DNA of 64,000 nt. It comes from Montifringilla adamsi. Taxonomy: Eukaryota > Chordata > Aves > Passeriformes > Passeridae. Below are positions 11,921 through 26,000 of this stretch, piece after piece (positions within the stretch are counted from its first letter, which is position 1; every line of letters starts with the position of its first letter). Both the position numbers and the translations under genes were made by a program. Location: assembly GCA_017590115.1 (NCBI GenBank), contig JAGGNK010006892.1:13493736-13557735 (forward strand). The letters run 5' to 3'. The notes under the pieces were generated by a model that made no database searches, was not told the DNA's origin, and saw only the letters and a list, made by a program, of their open reading frames with translations.

Positions 11921-14900
11921 AGTGATTTCAGAACTTGATTCAAAGTCCCTGATGTTTTACCTCCTGATTAAAATCACCCTCTTGGTTTGCAGAGGTAGTA
12001 AGGAGAAAATGGTTTCCTTTTTGTTTCTGTGTGTGCTTCTCTGCTCTTGCTGTTTGCTTTGTTTGAGAGTGTCTCGTGTTGTGCACTTACTTAAGAAAAG
12101 CACTCAAGTCTGTAAAGTAGAGCTCTGCTCTCTGCAGAATTTCTGCCTCCTTGCTCCATAGAATGTTTGGAGGAAGAAGGAGATCTTTGTAATATGTTGG
12201 CCCCATTGATATTTGTACTGCATTGTAGCAGTATCTTCATAGTGAAAACACCTCCTTTGCAGCTGAAGACTAACATGGAACAGTGACTGCTGGATTATGT
12301 GGAGTGAATGGGCCAACCCACTAATGAAGCACTTTGCTGTATAGCTGTTAAACTTCTGCTACAGGAAACATTTAGCCAAAAGGATTGGTGAATCAGTGTT
12401 CCCTTAGATATGGAAGGGACATGATTGCAGTTTTTTACAGGATCTCATCTGAAATGTCCTGGTAATGTCTTGGACTAAACTGACCTCATAATAAATAATC
12501 CAGATGGCAGAATTCATAACTATCATGTAGGGACCTGCTGGTCAGTCCACTGCTCACCGCTGTTGTTTTGTCTTGGCTTACGTCAGTAAGAGTTGTTTAT
12601 AGCTGGAGGAGCAGCGTGACCTGAAGCTGGAATGTAGTAATGATGAAAATAGTTTTGTATTGCAGATCTTAAAATTCTAAGTAGGGTTTTTTTTTGCAAG
12701 TTCATCTTTGGAAGAAAAATAATAATTTTATTTCCTTCTGTTTCCTATCTTTTTAGAAATGTAGTTGTTTTCTAGGTAACATTTTCAGAAGGTTTGAAAT
12801 CTCATGTCTGATTCCCATTAAAATTGAGCTTATTTCTCAAACCAACCAAACAGTTGAAAATCATACTATCCTTACAGAATTTTAACACCCTTGTGATAAT
12901 TTTTGTAAATCACATGCCAGAAAACAAACTCGTGGTGGCTTCTTTGAAAAACTGAATGTTACAATTTTGCAAGTGAAGGACTTAATAGCCCCAAATTTCA
13001 AAAAGATAAAAGAAAAAGGTCTCTGTCGGGACCACAGTCCTTGTAAGGGAGCAGTCCATGAAAAGAGGAAGAAGTAAAGTCTGGCTAAGCAAATGTTCAT
13101 TGACAAGGAGTGAGTTTGTGCTCTGGGAAGTGTGCTCACATTTTCAATTGGATTATTCAAAGTCAAGATGTTTTTAATGGGAAATATCTCCTGCCATTTG
13201 CATTATTGCTTTTTTTCCCAGGAGGAAGAGAAATACTTCCTTCTTTTTTAAAAAAGCAGCCTACTGGATGATTTTAAAAAAAAATAAATGTATGACTTTT
13301 TTGTTGCATATATTCTCTTTTAAGCAGTGAGAGGATTTTATTAAAGCAGTGTAAATAAATAAGCAGATGGCTTTGAATATTAATGATTTTTTTTGCATGT
13401 ATTAAATGTAGGTATAAAATTTATTGAGAAGAAATATTTGCTGCTGGACTGTCTCTGTGTAGTAGGTAGTTTTGATTACTAAACATTCCAGTTTTATTCT
13501 AGCTAAGACATTGATTTCTTTGCACTGATGGCTCATAGCTGACTCATTATTTTTCCCATAGCTCTACTAAATACTGAAACCTACTGATGTTCTAAACAGC
13601 AAAGTAGATAAATAAGATAATAAATTATGGCACTTCGCTTCTGCAAGCTGCTAAACTGATAGAAAATGTACTATAAATAGGTCCTTGGAACAAACTGGCT
13701 GTTTCAATGTAGTGTGAACTTCTTATCAGGCTTCTTGTCCTCTCCTGGTTATTGACCACTGAATACCCTCAGCAGCTTTTTTTCACATTTAAGCAAATCA
13801 GTGTAAAAAAAGCTCCATGTTAGACAAAGCATAAGCCAGCGTTCCACACTAGACTGAAAGAGAAGACATTTTATCCATATGGTCTCTCATATTCTGCCTG
13901 TCTGTGTTAGCCTAAACTTGGATATGCTTTTTTATGTTTTTTTCCTCAAAGCAGCTGAAAATGGTAGATAAAAAGAATCTTACCCACATTTCTGTAAATG
14001 GCTACAGGAATAAAATCTATTGAATGCATGATAAAATGTTACTGCAACATAAAAAAGCTGTATTGTTCAAGCATGGAAGCATTGTAAAAAGTGCTTGTAA
14101 AAGCATTTCAGAACTTTTTCCCCTACCAGAGTTATGAGTAAGTCATATCTGCTCAGTATCTTCTCTCTTTTGAGAAAAATCAAAGCAATCAAATGCAGCA
14201 ATACAAAGGGATAACATCTGTTTCTGTAGATTTAGTAGGAAAAATTACTTACGTTTATATTTATATATGAACTTTCATCATCTTGGAAATCAATCTATGT
14301 GAGAAATGCATATGAAAAAAAGCATTATCTCAAAGTAATGTACTTTGTAGTTTTAAATTGAGTGGTTTGTGCAGAGGGTAAATTTGTGTGTTCTTACAAT
14401 CTGATTTGTCTGCAACAACCGTATTCTCTTACACTATCACTGTTACAGAGTTTGAGAAAATACTTGCTCTGGAGAAAAGGGATCGAAATTGCTCTGTTAT
14501 GTCTTTATTTGGTTCCGTATTGGATTACTGTTTTGAACAGAAAAAGGTCACTAGCAATGTGAAGTACATGGTTATCTTCCCACTCAGTAGTGGTTTCTTA
14601 TGTAGAATCTTTCTTCTGCTGAAAGATTTTAAGAGGATGTTTTTGTTTAATCTAGAATAAGATGTGTCAGTGTTTGAAATCCAGTTTCCACATTGGCAGT
14701 CAATCTACTATTCTTGGTTTTCTTGCTTTTCCTAACTTTTGCTGTGCTGTTAAAACTCTCCAGCTGCCTTGACATTCTGGGTAAGTGAAGCAGCATTTGG
14801 GTTTCTTCCAGCTGTGGTCACTGGGTAGCTCTTGGCACAGAGTGAAAACACTTGCAGTTAAAATGGGAAATATTTCTCACCATCCTAGAAATGTCAACTT

Positions 14901-17685
14901 TCAGGCAGATTGTTCTTAACTGAACAAATGTCATCTGCCACACATGACCCATGCATTCTCTGAAACTGCTTCAGAAACTGTTTTTTGAAAGAGATTAATG
15001 TTTCCCTTATTTCTTAAACTAGCTATCTAAATTTATTTTAAATGGAGACCTGTCAGCAGCTACCCTGTATTTTTTTAAGTAGTGATGACAGATTCATAGT
15101 CCTAAACACATTTTTTTCTTCCTTTTCTTTCGTCCATTTAAATTCACATTTTCAAACTTGTGGTTTTTTGCGACACCAGTTTGCTTGAAGTAGTGTGTGT
15201 GAAGTTGTTCCAGGTGAGCAAGGTGAGCTCTTCCATCTGGCTGGAGTGAGAATGAGTGTGGGGCAAACTGGGGTGGGGTTCATGACTTCATTGCAGCGGC
15301 CCAGCTGTGCTAACATGAGCTGCTGTGTCCCCACTATGCTGGCTTCAGGCTGTTTTGTTTGGTGTGCCTGGTGGCTCCAGCTTACTTCTCACTTCAGGCA
15401 GTGTAGCAATTTGTGTGTGTGCCCAGGAGTTTAGCTAATGCTCAGATGGGATAATTCTTTGGTGTTCCAGAAATGAAGTCCAGCCAAGAGATAATCTTTC
15501 AACAGAGATTTCTTAATTTAGAGAAATTTCTCAGGAGACCAAGTTCTGTGAATTGCAAGAATGGGAATTAAGCCTGAAAATGAGCAAATTGCAGCTTATT
15601 TGTCAGCGCTCATGAAAAGGCTTCAGGAATGGGAATGTGTTGTTTAGTTTGTATTACTTAGATTGGATTGGTCCAGCTTTTGACCTTGGAACACAGTGTG
15701 TCCTGCACCAGGCTTCACTACAATTCGCTGCAGTCTCAGTGGGAAGAATCAAGACTTCTCTTTGGATGGCAGAAATATCTTCCATCTCCAGCTGTTGAAC
15801 CTTTTCTTGTCAGTGATCTGGTGCTTAGAGCTCCAGTCATAATGCCGTTCCTGTTCTCTCTGCTTGTGCTTTCATGCAGCTTTCCTGCAGTGCTGGCCTT
15901 GGTGTTACAATGAGGAAGAGGCAGGGATGACTGATCACTGCCATGTGTCTTCGCTTTGGTGGGTTCAGAGCATTTTTGCTGAAATCAGTGATGCATTTCC
16001 ATTGACTCTGGTTTGTGAAACTTCATTGTAAAATTTCTATGGATTTTCAGTAAGCACAAGAAATGTCTAGGTCTAAGCTATCTATTTTGGTGAATAACAA
16101 GGCATTTTTTTCATGTGTTATCCCTGCAGTCTTATTTTTCTGTCTATGCAGAATATAAAATCCACATTTATTCAAAACTAGTGCAGTTAAATTTAAGGGA
16201 GAAGAAGAGTGTGTAATGTCCTAAAAAGTTAATTTATGATGATGAAATAACAATACAAGTAGATTATTTTAATTTTTTAACATTTCTAAAGTCCAGTGTG
16301 TTTCTCTAGAAATAATTACTGATTTAATTTCAGCTTGACTTTCTTCTTTAAAATATAAGTATTATGGCTCAGATAGGATAAACTGAAAATAAGTTCTCCT
16401 AAAAGCTGGTAGCAAAATTGTACATGTAGCTCAGGAGGAGAGACTCAGTGTTGGAGTGCAATTAATTGACTGCCATAAACTTTAAGATATTGTGTATTAT
16501 TAATGACAGATGTTTGTTCCACTCTCAGAACAACTGTCGTAAACTAATTGATCTTGATTTGGCCTGAGAAACCAGGGGTGCACACAGAGCAGGAACCATG
16601 GGCCTGACTGAGGAGAATCAGTAGCACCCTGGTAATTTGTCTTTCAGCACAGATCACTGCAGCAGTTCTAATCCTTGACCTCTCTTAACTTTCTTTGACC
16701 ATTTTTTAAACTTCAGTTATTACTTTTTAACATGAATTCTTTAAAATGTTCCACAGAGAGTTAAATTGGTTACTCCCGTTATATTGCCTTTGTCTAAAAA
16801 GGCAAATGTGCCTTTGGCATTCTTGTGCTGTAAGGTATTTCTTATTTCAATTTCCATTTCATTTTTGTAATCCATCATTTCTCTAAAACTTGCTTTTCTG
16901 CTTTGCATCCTTTTGTGTTCAGTCTGAGGACCTGTCATGGGCTGGAGTAGCCTGATTTCCTTGCCCTTCACTTTTTCTTGTAAGTATTGTTGTTTCCACT
17001 CCTAAATCAACTGGTACTTCCAGTAAGAAAGATTCATTAAAAAAAAAAAAAAATCACACTACTGGTAGAAGATTCTGTGTTAATGGGGATTACCTGATCA
17101 TTTAATGCCTGAATTTGGGTTATTTTTTTCTTCCAAATGAGTGGATAGTTTTCATATCCTCTTTGATGGAAGCTCAGTTGCCTTTGCCCTTCTAGTCTCA
17201 GTGCCAGCTTTCTGCCAGTTTTAAATCCTTGGAGCAGCAGCTTTTCTCTTGGGGGAATGACCAGTGCTAGCAAAGGGCAGCTTTGGAGTTGTGTGAAAGA
17301 ACTGCAGGACCACTTCTGGCAGCATTTTAAGTCTGTATTGAATACATAGAAAAAGATGTCAAAATACTCAACCTTCTTTAAAGAAGAGAAGTAATAGATA
17401 TGAAATATCTTTCCTGGTTATTATTGTGGTTTCTGCATCTGCCTTTAGTTGTGAAGAATTAGTCTGTTCAGATTATCCTAGACGGACATTTGGTTGAGAG
17501 AAACCAGCTCTGCTCTTCTTGGATCTCTTGGCAGCAGCGAGCGGCTCCCTCAGCTGATCCCCCGTTCTTCCCTCCGGTCCCCTGGTGTTTTCCTGTAGGG
17601 TTACTGAGGAGGCCCTGGTGCACTTGGGCTCTGCTCTGCTTGTCTGGGAGCAAAATTCAACCAAGCCCTGTCTCAAAGATAAACC

Positions 17686-18070
17686 TGTAGCTATGATGTT
17701 TTATGAAAAATCCTTTGCTAGGATTTTTCTTCTGAGAAGCTGAAGAACCTCAGGAAAGAAATGTAAACAATAATTATCTGCTGCTGTGGAATGCAACAAG
17801 TGCATCTGTGATTGGTGCATGTTGGTTGTTTCTAATTAATGGCCAATCACAGTCAGCTGGCTTGCACTCTTGGAGAGTCACAAGCCTTTGTTATTCTATT
17901 CCATTCCTGTTCTTACTAGCCTTCTGATGAATCCTTTTCGCTCTATTCTTTTAGTATATTTTTAATATAGTATTTTAATATAACATATATCATAATATAA
18001 TAAACCAGCTTTCTGAAACATAGAGTCAAGATTCGCGTCTCCTCACGCAAAGCATCAACCATATAAACCC
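17686..18070 (+). mobile_element. Solitary ERV LTR (songbird-type), + orientation
   Basis: The sequence from about TGTAGCTATGATG through 'atgaaaaatcctttgctaggattttt', 'ctgctgctgtggaatgcaacaagtgcatctgtgattgg', 'ctaattaatggccaatcacag' and 'aataaaccagctttctgaaacatagagtcaagattcgcgtctc' looks like an LTR that is common in songbird genomes. This is recognised from memory, not from a search. A TATA-like AT-rich run near 17950-17990 and an AATAAA at 17999-18004 fit U3 and R respectively. No internal gag or pol sequence is visible beside it, so it is probably a solo LTR. The right boundary and the target-site duplication are unresolved. Confidence 0.6.
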
Positions 18071-18339
18071 TCTCAGACCACCCAGCAGTGTTGGCTCTTC
18101 TTGCTCTCTGCAGTAGTGCTGTGTCTGGGTGGTTGCAGGGGAATGGCTTTACTTGTGTCTGCTCCTGTGCCCAGAGAGGAGCATCGCCTCCAGGGGCATC
18201 TGAAGGGGAAGGGGAGGAGGATGTGACATCTGGGTCAATCAGAAGAGGAAATAAACCTCTCTTAAAGGCAGTAATGGTTATCACACTAATTACTGCTGAA
18301 AAATACACACTGCTCTAATAATCAAAACTCAGTGTTTTT

Positions 18340-18373
18340 TCTCAAAACATCTGCAGTTTCTCAAAACATCTGC
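18340..18373. repeat. Short direct duplication
   Basis: The 15-base string TCTCAAAACATCTGC occurs at 18340-18354 and again at 18359-18373, an offset of 19 bases. It is a small local tandem duplication in intron, with no apparent function. Confidence 0.8.
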
Positions 18374-21300
18374 TATTTGTGGTCGCAGCCTGTGCAGAAT
18401 GTTTTTATGGGTGGCAATTAAATGGGCATAGGTTGTGGTTTTAGCTTGTGCAAAGGAGGGAGAGAAGGAGTTGAGATAATGTATTTCTCTGCAAAGTAAT
18501 GCTTTTGTTACTTTCTGATGACAGATCAGGAGAATGTAGCAAACAAAATGCCTTAAGAAGCTTCAGCCTTGACTGCTGCTGTGTTCCTGGGGCCAGGCCT
18601 GTGGCTTTTCAGGGAGAAAGGAAGGTCACGCTCATCACACACAGTAAAATGTATTCAGCCTTAAAGAAGAACAGCAGGAAAGTTTGGTCTTCTCATCCCA
18701 CCTTTTGATCTAAGTTTCTTCTGCAGAGTATTTTTAAGCCATAATTTTAACTATGTTTTGACATTTATTTAAGCCTTGGCTGCCTTAATGATTATGCAGA
18801 AAAGTATTTTTTCCTCTTTTTCCTTAGAATAACTGTGTCCTAACTCCTAGAACAGTCACATTAAACGCAACGATCTTTATTTAACTAAAAAAGCCCCAAA
18901 TTAATCAGTTCATTAAATGTCAGCTTAGCATTGCCTTCTGGCTCTATCATCCAATGATTACATTTCTCAGAATATTTCAATTTAACTGTCTTGCAGTAAG
19001 ATATTAAGTGTGGACTTTGAGAGAAGGAGCAATTTTCAGCAAAACTAAATATCTGTAAGTTCCAGAACGTAGCACATGTACTCAGCACACTTCAGGACTT
19101 AAGGATTCATCTTTAAGGGAAGGGCAGCCTTCCCTTTCCACTTCTACTTGTCTCCCCTCATTCTCATTTTGAGTGTGGGCCTTTCATGTAGAAGATGAAT
19201 GGGGGATGAATAAGCAGAATCTTTCACCTTCTGAAAATTTTGAAAATATCTCAACATCATCATTGTTGGAGATCTGTAATAGAACAAAAGTTGCAAAGAA
19301 AGTGCAGTTTTCTTAGCTCCTCAACTCCACCTTAACGTGGTATGGGGCTTGGGTCGAGTGTGGTTTTGTTTGATTTAGGGCTTTTTTTGGAAGTGACAGA
19401 CATGAGATGCCTAGGTTTGAAGTAATTTGTAATTTTGGCCAATATCAAATACATGATCATGCTCTCCTAATTTGCCAAGTTGTGCTGGAAATAGCATCTT
19501 CATGATAGCCTTTTCTTGCTCGCAAAAATGGAAGCTCTGAGGGTAAATAGCAGTCAACAAAATGATGGGATTTGCTTGTTAATTGATGTTGCATCTACTT
19601 CTCTTGGCTGTAGAGGTCCTGGAGAATTGGTGTGCTCATTTTGGATTTTGTCAAAAGAAGATTTTGTTGTAAGGGTACATACCTTGTAATGGCAGAGAAG
19701 AGTGGAATGAAGGCATTTTGTGCCTTGATCTGGCACTGCAGTTACTAATGGGATTAATCATTATTGTATACTTCTTTGATATTTACTGTCTGAGGCAGTC
19801 TGAGTTATTAGAGTATCTTGACTTACACGTGTTTCTTTGGAAATACATTTTTCTACCAGCCCAGATGCTGAATATTAACAAAAGCTGTGTTAATGTGTTT
19901 GGTTTTGAATAACAGTATTCTGGAATGTCTTTATCTTCATTCAGTCATGAATACTTTAGATTGTAACTTAATTTAGTTTTTGCCTAGAAATACGTGAATG
20001 ATTCCGTGTTCTCTATTACACCTCAGTTAAATAAGATGCATGAGAAGCGATGGCCATGTGTTGCTAAAGGGCGAATGCTTTAGAAAGGGATGTTGTTGCT
20101 GCTTATGCTCCCAGATAATGGAAGTTTTCAGCCTAATGCAAGAGCTATACTGAAAAGTTCTGTGTTCCAGTGCATTAAATAGAGATATCTTTCAGAGTGA
20201 GATATTATCTAATTATTTTAACTCACAGATTTCTCAAGCAGTGGATTTTTTCATATTAGGTCATATAATAATAAATACAGAGTGGGGGTTTAGCCTATAT
20301 TTCATGTATAATAGTCTTATACTTAAAGATTTGGACACTGAGCTGCAGTGGTTTTGCAGATGAATGACAAAAACTGTTTGTTGGCATATACAGATAGAGT
20401 TGTGTTTACAATTACATAATTTATAGTCTGTAAATCAAATGTTTGTTTTGTGGGCTGGGGGGAGCTTGGCTCTTCACCAAAACATTTCCTGTTCGGCGGA
20501 GGAGTTAGAAATATGTAATATAAAAATAAAAAGAAAAAAGCAGAGGGAGAGGGTAAGATAGGGGGAAAAAAAGGCATGAAAAATTGATTGTGCAATGCTG
20601 CTCATTCATGGTTCCTTCTGGTATTCTGGGATTTTATATCAGGGTAAAACATGAACATTCTATTATTCAGTATAGAACATGAAAGCCTGAAAGTTTTCTC
20701 ATGAATGTAGGGATGAAAATGGACTTTAAAATACTCACGATTTGGTTTAAATTTTGTAGCTGTGAGGACGCAGGAATTGTATTTCACGATTAGGAACTGT
20801 AATCAGGCATTTCTAAAGTACCTGTGAAGAAATGAGAAAAGCAGAATTAAACTTCTGAAAATGAATGCAGAGGTATGGGAGTGTGTGGAAAAAAATTCCT
20901 TTCTCTCATCTAAATTCATAGTTGGAAGTGTAGAGCTGCTGATGGAATCCCCAATATCCTGAAAGAATAGTTTTTGTTGAAAATGTTGTGCCTTTACCAT
21001 TGTATAAGTAGTTATGATTTTAAGTCCTAATTGACAAAATAAGTTCAGTAAGTTACAGTAAATGTTGTAATATCAACATATTTTTCTTAATATTTGCTCT
21101 TTTTACCTACTTGTTAGAGAAACTTCATCCTCCATCTCTGTTTATCCTTTGCCAAAACTCCCATTTTTAAGTCTTGATACCAGCTGCTGGAATGAAGAGT
21201 CCTGTATCACATGGAATATGCATTCCTAGGAATAGTGTAACAATTCAGTGGGAGATTATTTTAGTTGTTTTCTGTGTTTTAGAAGTATTTTAGAGAAATG

Positions 21301-21972
21301 CTGCTCTGGGGCATCAGAAATGGGAGTTAGATTTATCACTGGAGAACTGTTTAATGAAGATTTCTGTACCTAAGCTTGGCTCTTGTCTGTGGTTAGAGAT
21401 AAATACTGGACAGGGACCCATTTACTGGTGCCTGTTTCTCCTTTTCTGCTGTCATAGTCTATACACAAGTAAAAACAATATCCTAAATAAATACCTTTTT
21501 AAAATAGAAGAAATTAAAGCAAATTCCTGTCTAAACACAGTGCCAAGATCATAATGTAAATAAATATATATCACAGAATATTCCAGTTGTTGTAGCAAGT
21601 GGCAAGGTTTTCTGATCCTACCTCCTGCATTTTATGTTAAGCACTGAAATTTTAATCTTAAATTTATTTATTTTCAACTTTCCTGGCTTAATTTAATGTG
21701 TTTTGTAGAATAGTATTATATTGTGTAATAAGAAATCAATTCTCACCAAACCCTGGCACCCAAACACAAAACCGTAATGAAACTCGGATTCAGATGTAAT
21801 CTCTTGTGCTAACAGTAACCAAAACCATCGTGTAAGAGTGTGGTTGCCATAGTACAGGTCTGTCTTTGCTGTGGTTTATTTGTCTGTGTCTCTTTCTTTG
21901 ATCTGAAAGGCAATTTTAACTGGAACACAGTAGTGTGTTGAGCTGCTGGTCTGGTGGTCTTGGTCTGTAATG

Positions 21973-22571
21973 TGATGTGCTGGGTTTGGCTGGGATAGAG
22001 TTGATTTTCCTCATAATACTGAGTATGGGGCTGTGTTTTGGATTTGAGCTGGAAACTGTGGGTAATACAGAGATGTTTTCATTCCTGCTGAGTAGGGCTT
22101 TCACCAAGCCAAGGTTTTTCTGCTCCTTACCCCATCCCACCAGTGAGGAGGCTGAGGGTGCACAAGGAGCTGAGAGGGACCACAGCTGGGACAGCTGGCC
22201 CCAGCTGATCCAAGGGACATTCCAGACCTTCTGGCATCATGCACAGCATATAAAGCTGGGAGAAGAAGAAGGAAGGGGTTGGGATGTTCGGAGTGATGGT
22301 GTTCGTCGTCCCGAGGCACCATTATGCATGGTGGAGCCCTGCTCTCCTGGAGATGGCCGAACACTTGCCTGCCCGTGGGAGGTGGTGAATGAATTCTTTT
22401 GTTTGCTTGGCTTGCATGCATAGCCTCTGCTTTAGCTATTAAACTGTCTTTATCTCAACCCAGTAGCTTTTTCATTTTTATACTTCTTGATTTTCTCCCC
22501 CATGCTGGTGCAGGGGGAGTGAGTGAGTGGCTGCATTGTGGTTTGTTGCTGGCTGAGGTTAAGTCACGACA
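21973..22571 (+). mobile_element. Solitary avian ERVL-type LTR, + orientation
   Basis: About 600 bases match a widespread avian LTR. It begins near TGTGATGTGCTGGGTTTGGC and ends near GGCTGAGGTTAAGTCACGACA, giving TG...CA termini. Internal landmarks are a TATAAA at 22249-22254 (expected U3 promoter position), an ATTAAA poly(A) signal at 22438-22443 followed by 'ctgtctttatctcaaccca', and a 'gggggagtgagtgagtggctgc' type block near the 3' end. There is no internal retroviral sequence on either side, so it is a solo LTR. The ORFs crossing it, up to about 148 codons, are not genes. No clean target-site duplication is visible. The family level is recalled, not searched. Confidence 0.8.
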
Positions 22572-22995
22572 TGCGGTTAGCAGTGCTGAATAGTGGTTAT
22601 TAGAATGTTTTGTTATTTGCACAACTTTTGTTTCTCCTGTTGCTGTGATTTTGAAATGATTCATGTCTCTGCTATTCTTTGTGATAAGAGTGCTGTTTTT
22701 CTTTTGAATACCGACCTGGATCTTTCCTTCATAACTGTTACTGTAAAAGCCATATGCGGTTGTTGATGTAAGTTTTTCTCTCCTGTAAAATGGTCTCTTT
22801 TTAAAATCAACATTATGTCACTAGGTTTAGAAAGGAAATAATTAATAGATGTACTAAGTAATTTAGCTGTCTAGAATTTCCCTGATCAAACTGTGGCATT
22901 ATGTAAAGAATTACCAACCAATAACTTCAGCTTCTTGCTTTTACAGTATCTTGCTTGAAATCTTGCATGATACTAGTTGAAAAAAACCAAAATAA

Positions 22996-23031
22996 CTTCA
23001 GGGTGTTAGCAAACACGCTAACATCCTGAAG
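22996..23031. other. 15-bp inverted repeat with 6-base loop
   Basis: Left arm CTTCAGGGTGTTAGC (22996-23010) and right arm GCTAACATCCTGAAG (23017-23031) are complementary except for one G/A position, which becomes a G-U pair in RNA. The loop is AAACAC. No poly-T, tRNA-like or known snRNA motif accompanies it. The stem is too short for a typical animal pre-miRNA. Confidence 0.75.
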
Positions 23032-26000
23032 AAAAAACACCTCAAACCAACAAGACCCACATCAATCCAGCCTTTTAAATTAAGCCACCACTTGAGAAAC
23101 TTAAGATCATTTTGATCTTCGTGCTTGATTAATGTGCTATAAGAGTTCATAGAGAAGCAAACAGAAAACATGTAAGGAGTGTTGTTTTTTCTTTTGGAGT
23201 ATGTCTACCTATTTCCAGATTTTTACAACTGCTGTGGTGAAAGCTGTCCTCAGTGACTTCTACCAATGCTGTGCAAGTTGTTTGGATAGTGTCTGTGAAC
23301 TTAAACTTCCTAATTTTTAACATTTAATTAAAAAGTAAAAACTTGGAATACTTCACCAAAGCACAATTAGCCACACTTGCATTACATAAAAACCAGAACA
23401 GCAATACAGGCTAACTAAAGAAGCTTGTTTTCCTAGGGAAGCTTAAGGAAGTTCTTTTGTGGAAACAGCTTTGCCCTGCTGCTTCTCAGTGGCTTTGGCT
23501 TGTTCTGATGTTCACAACTGTGCAAAGTGGGCCATGATTTGTGAGCAGTCAGCAGAAGTTAGGAAGGACAGAAATAGTTGTCGTTTAGAGAAGTGGACTG
23601 GAAATCAAAATAAAGACCACCACAGATCATGAAGAAAAGCAGCATCCATGCATCCCCTTGTGGTCATGCTCCATCCTAGCATGATCCTCTATTGGTCCTC
23701 TATACTCAATAGGAATCAAATTGTATTATCAAGAGGAAGTTTTTGGTGTTTAGCATTTTGTAGGTGCTTGAAGTAAAATGGACAGGACTTCAGAGTCTGA
23801 CTGTTTTGCTTCTTTTAATGTTTTTGGTCTTATCTATAGCAATTACCTATGAGGAGTGAAGTTTGTAACTCACTGCTGGTTCTGTGGTATTTTAGATATT
23901 TTTCAGGAGAAGTGAAAACTTCTCTCCCCTCTAAACTCCTCTCCTCCATCGTAAGTAATCAAAGCCTCATAGTCTGAATTTGGGAAGTTTATGGAGTTGG
24001 GAGGTAATGGTGAGGCTGCTTTAGATTAGTGACTGGAGGATAGTTAGTATTTTCAAAGTTCTGTGGTGCCTGCTGGATGAAAGCCATCTCTACTTTCCAT
24101 GGCACAAAGAGGAACTCATTACTTTTCTTTGTCTGAGGTTTGGTAGCTTCAGTCTGCAAGCCTTGTGTGGGGAATGACATCCAAGTATGATCGCAGTATC
24201 TCGACAGAGGGACCGACGTATTTGGTGATACTGCAAATGTGATAATACTTGCTCCTCTTGTGGGCAATTTCTTCAAGAAATACAAAACAAGTCTGTGAAA
24301 TTGAGTCACACATTGATTTTTATTTTTCAGTGGCAGTTGCTGTTAAATTCTTGGTAATGTTGGGAGAGACTGGAAAATACTTCCAGGTACAGCACCATTC
24401 TTCCTAGGAATTGTGTAATACAAGCAGGAGGGAGAAGAAAAGTCCACAAACCCTCTGGAGAAATGCAGTAATGCTTGTTTTAACTTGCTGGACTGGAAAA
24501 TTGATTCTAACTTTTTTCTTTCCTACTGATATTTTACCCTGCCACAATAACGTAGTCCTGTCTTTAGACAGCTTTTGTAGTGAGTATTATTCTGTGCTTG
24601 CTTTCAGAGGTGTGTTGAGGTGAAATTAAAAAGAAAATTGTAGTTAGAAACAAAGTAACTTTAGGTCGATGATGAGAAACACTCCAAAGGTCAAAGTACA
24701 TGTGTTTTGTCTTGGTTTGTTGTTAGATCCTGAATTACTGAGGACTACATGCTCAAATCTATCTATTGACTTTAAAATTGTATTAATAAGAAAAAATATT
24801 ACAATCGCAAAATATACTGATGGCTGTGTTTCTGTGTTCTGTCTGTTCAGGAAAATATTATAATTGGAAAAAGAGTAAATCTTATTTCTTAAACTTGTCA
24901 GTATCTTCATTTAGAAAACATGTTGTTGATTTCAGCTTAAGAATATCAGATGTTTTAAGCCAGAAATCAAAAGCCACCTCCTTTTTGGAAAAAAATGGAA
25001 AAGAAATTCCATATTAGCTGTATTGTTACTGATTCTATATCAAAATGTTTGAATTTTCTGTGCCTGTAAGAGCTAGGTTTTATTGTTACTCATTAAATAA
25101 TCCAGCAAGCCATTTGGCATGTACAAAAGGAAAAACAGATTTCAGCTTTAGATTAGTAACAGTGGAAAATCCCCCAATTCTGCAGCTGAATTTTCTACAT
25201 TTTATGGATTTTTTATAAACTTGAGTGACTCTTAATTTGTAATGTTTAAGTGTTATATATCATTTTAAAGAGGCTAATAGTTGCCCTGGGTTTGTTTGGT
25301 CAGTTTAACTGTTGCCACATCTTTATAGAAGAAAAGATGAGATTTGAAGGCCTGTTGTATTTGGCACAGAGCAGAATGTACCTGATGAGCAGCAGGCAGC
25401 CTCTTCTCATTGACAGAGAGGGGTGCGTGCACCAGCTGGTGCTTAAACTGCTGTTAGCAACTTCAGTTCAAATGCAGAATTCCTTTGGTATCTTAACAGC
25501 AAAGTGAAAACCTGTGCTCAGATCACACATGCTGTTTTGTTTGGATCTGATGGAATAATTTAGCTTTAGAAAGGGATTTACTGAGGTAAATAGTAGTTAA
25601 GCAGGACCTGCAATGAGCTGATCAATGTGGACAGCAGCTGTGCCCTCTCAGCTCACTTTAAAATGCCCAGGCCATGGCTTGCTCTGGCACTAGAAGCAGG
25701 GTCTAGTTGTCAGCAGAAACCCTCCATTCATTTTATCTGCTGATGTGATGGTGCTTCTGCCTGCACAGCCTGTGACCCCAGATTCCAGTGCTAACTGGGC
25801 AGAGAGGAGTCAGGACTCCTGCTACCTTTGTATTCTCTGCAGAACTTAAGGTTAACAGATGGCAGGGATCTTCTGGCAACCTGCAGCAGTTGGTGGTGCC
25901 TGCTACTGTGGTGAACTCTTAGTGAAGAAAAGAGATGAAGCTGTAGAGAATGTCATCCTGCTGCTTGTCCGTGCTCGGGTATCTCCCAGTATGAAAGATG

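Noticed and set aside
21977..22423. 148-codon + strand ORF and the antisense 106-codon ORF
   Set aside because: Both lie entirely inside the solo LTR at 21973-22571 and have no recognisable protein domain.
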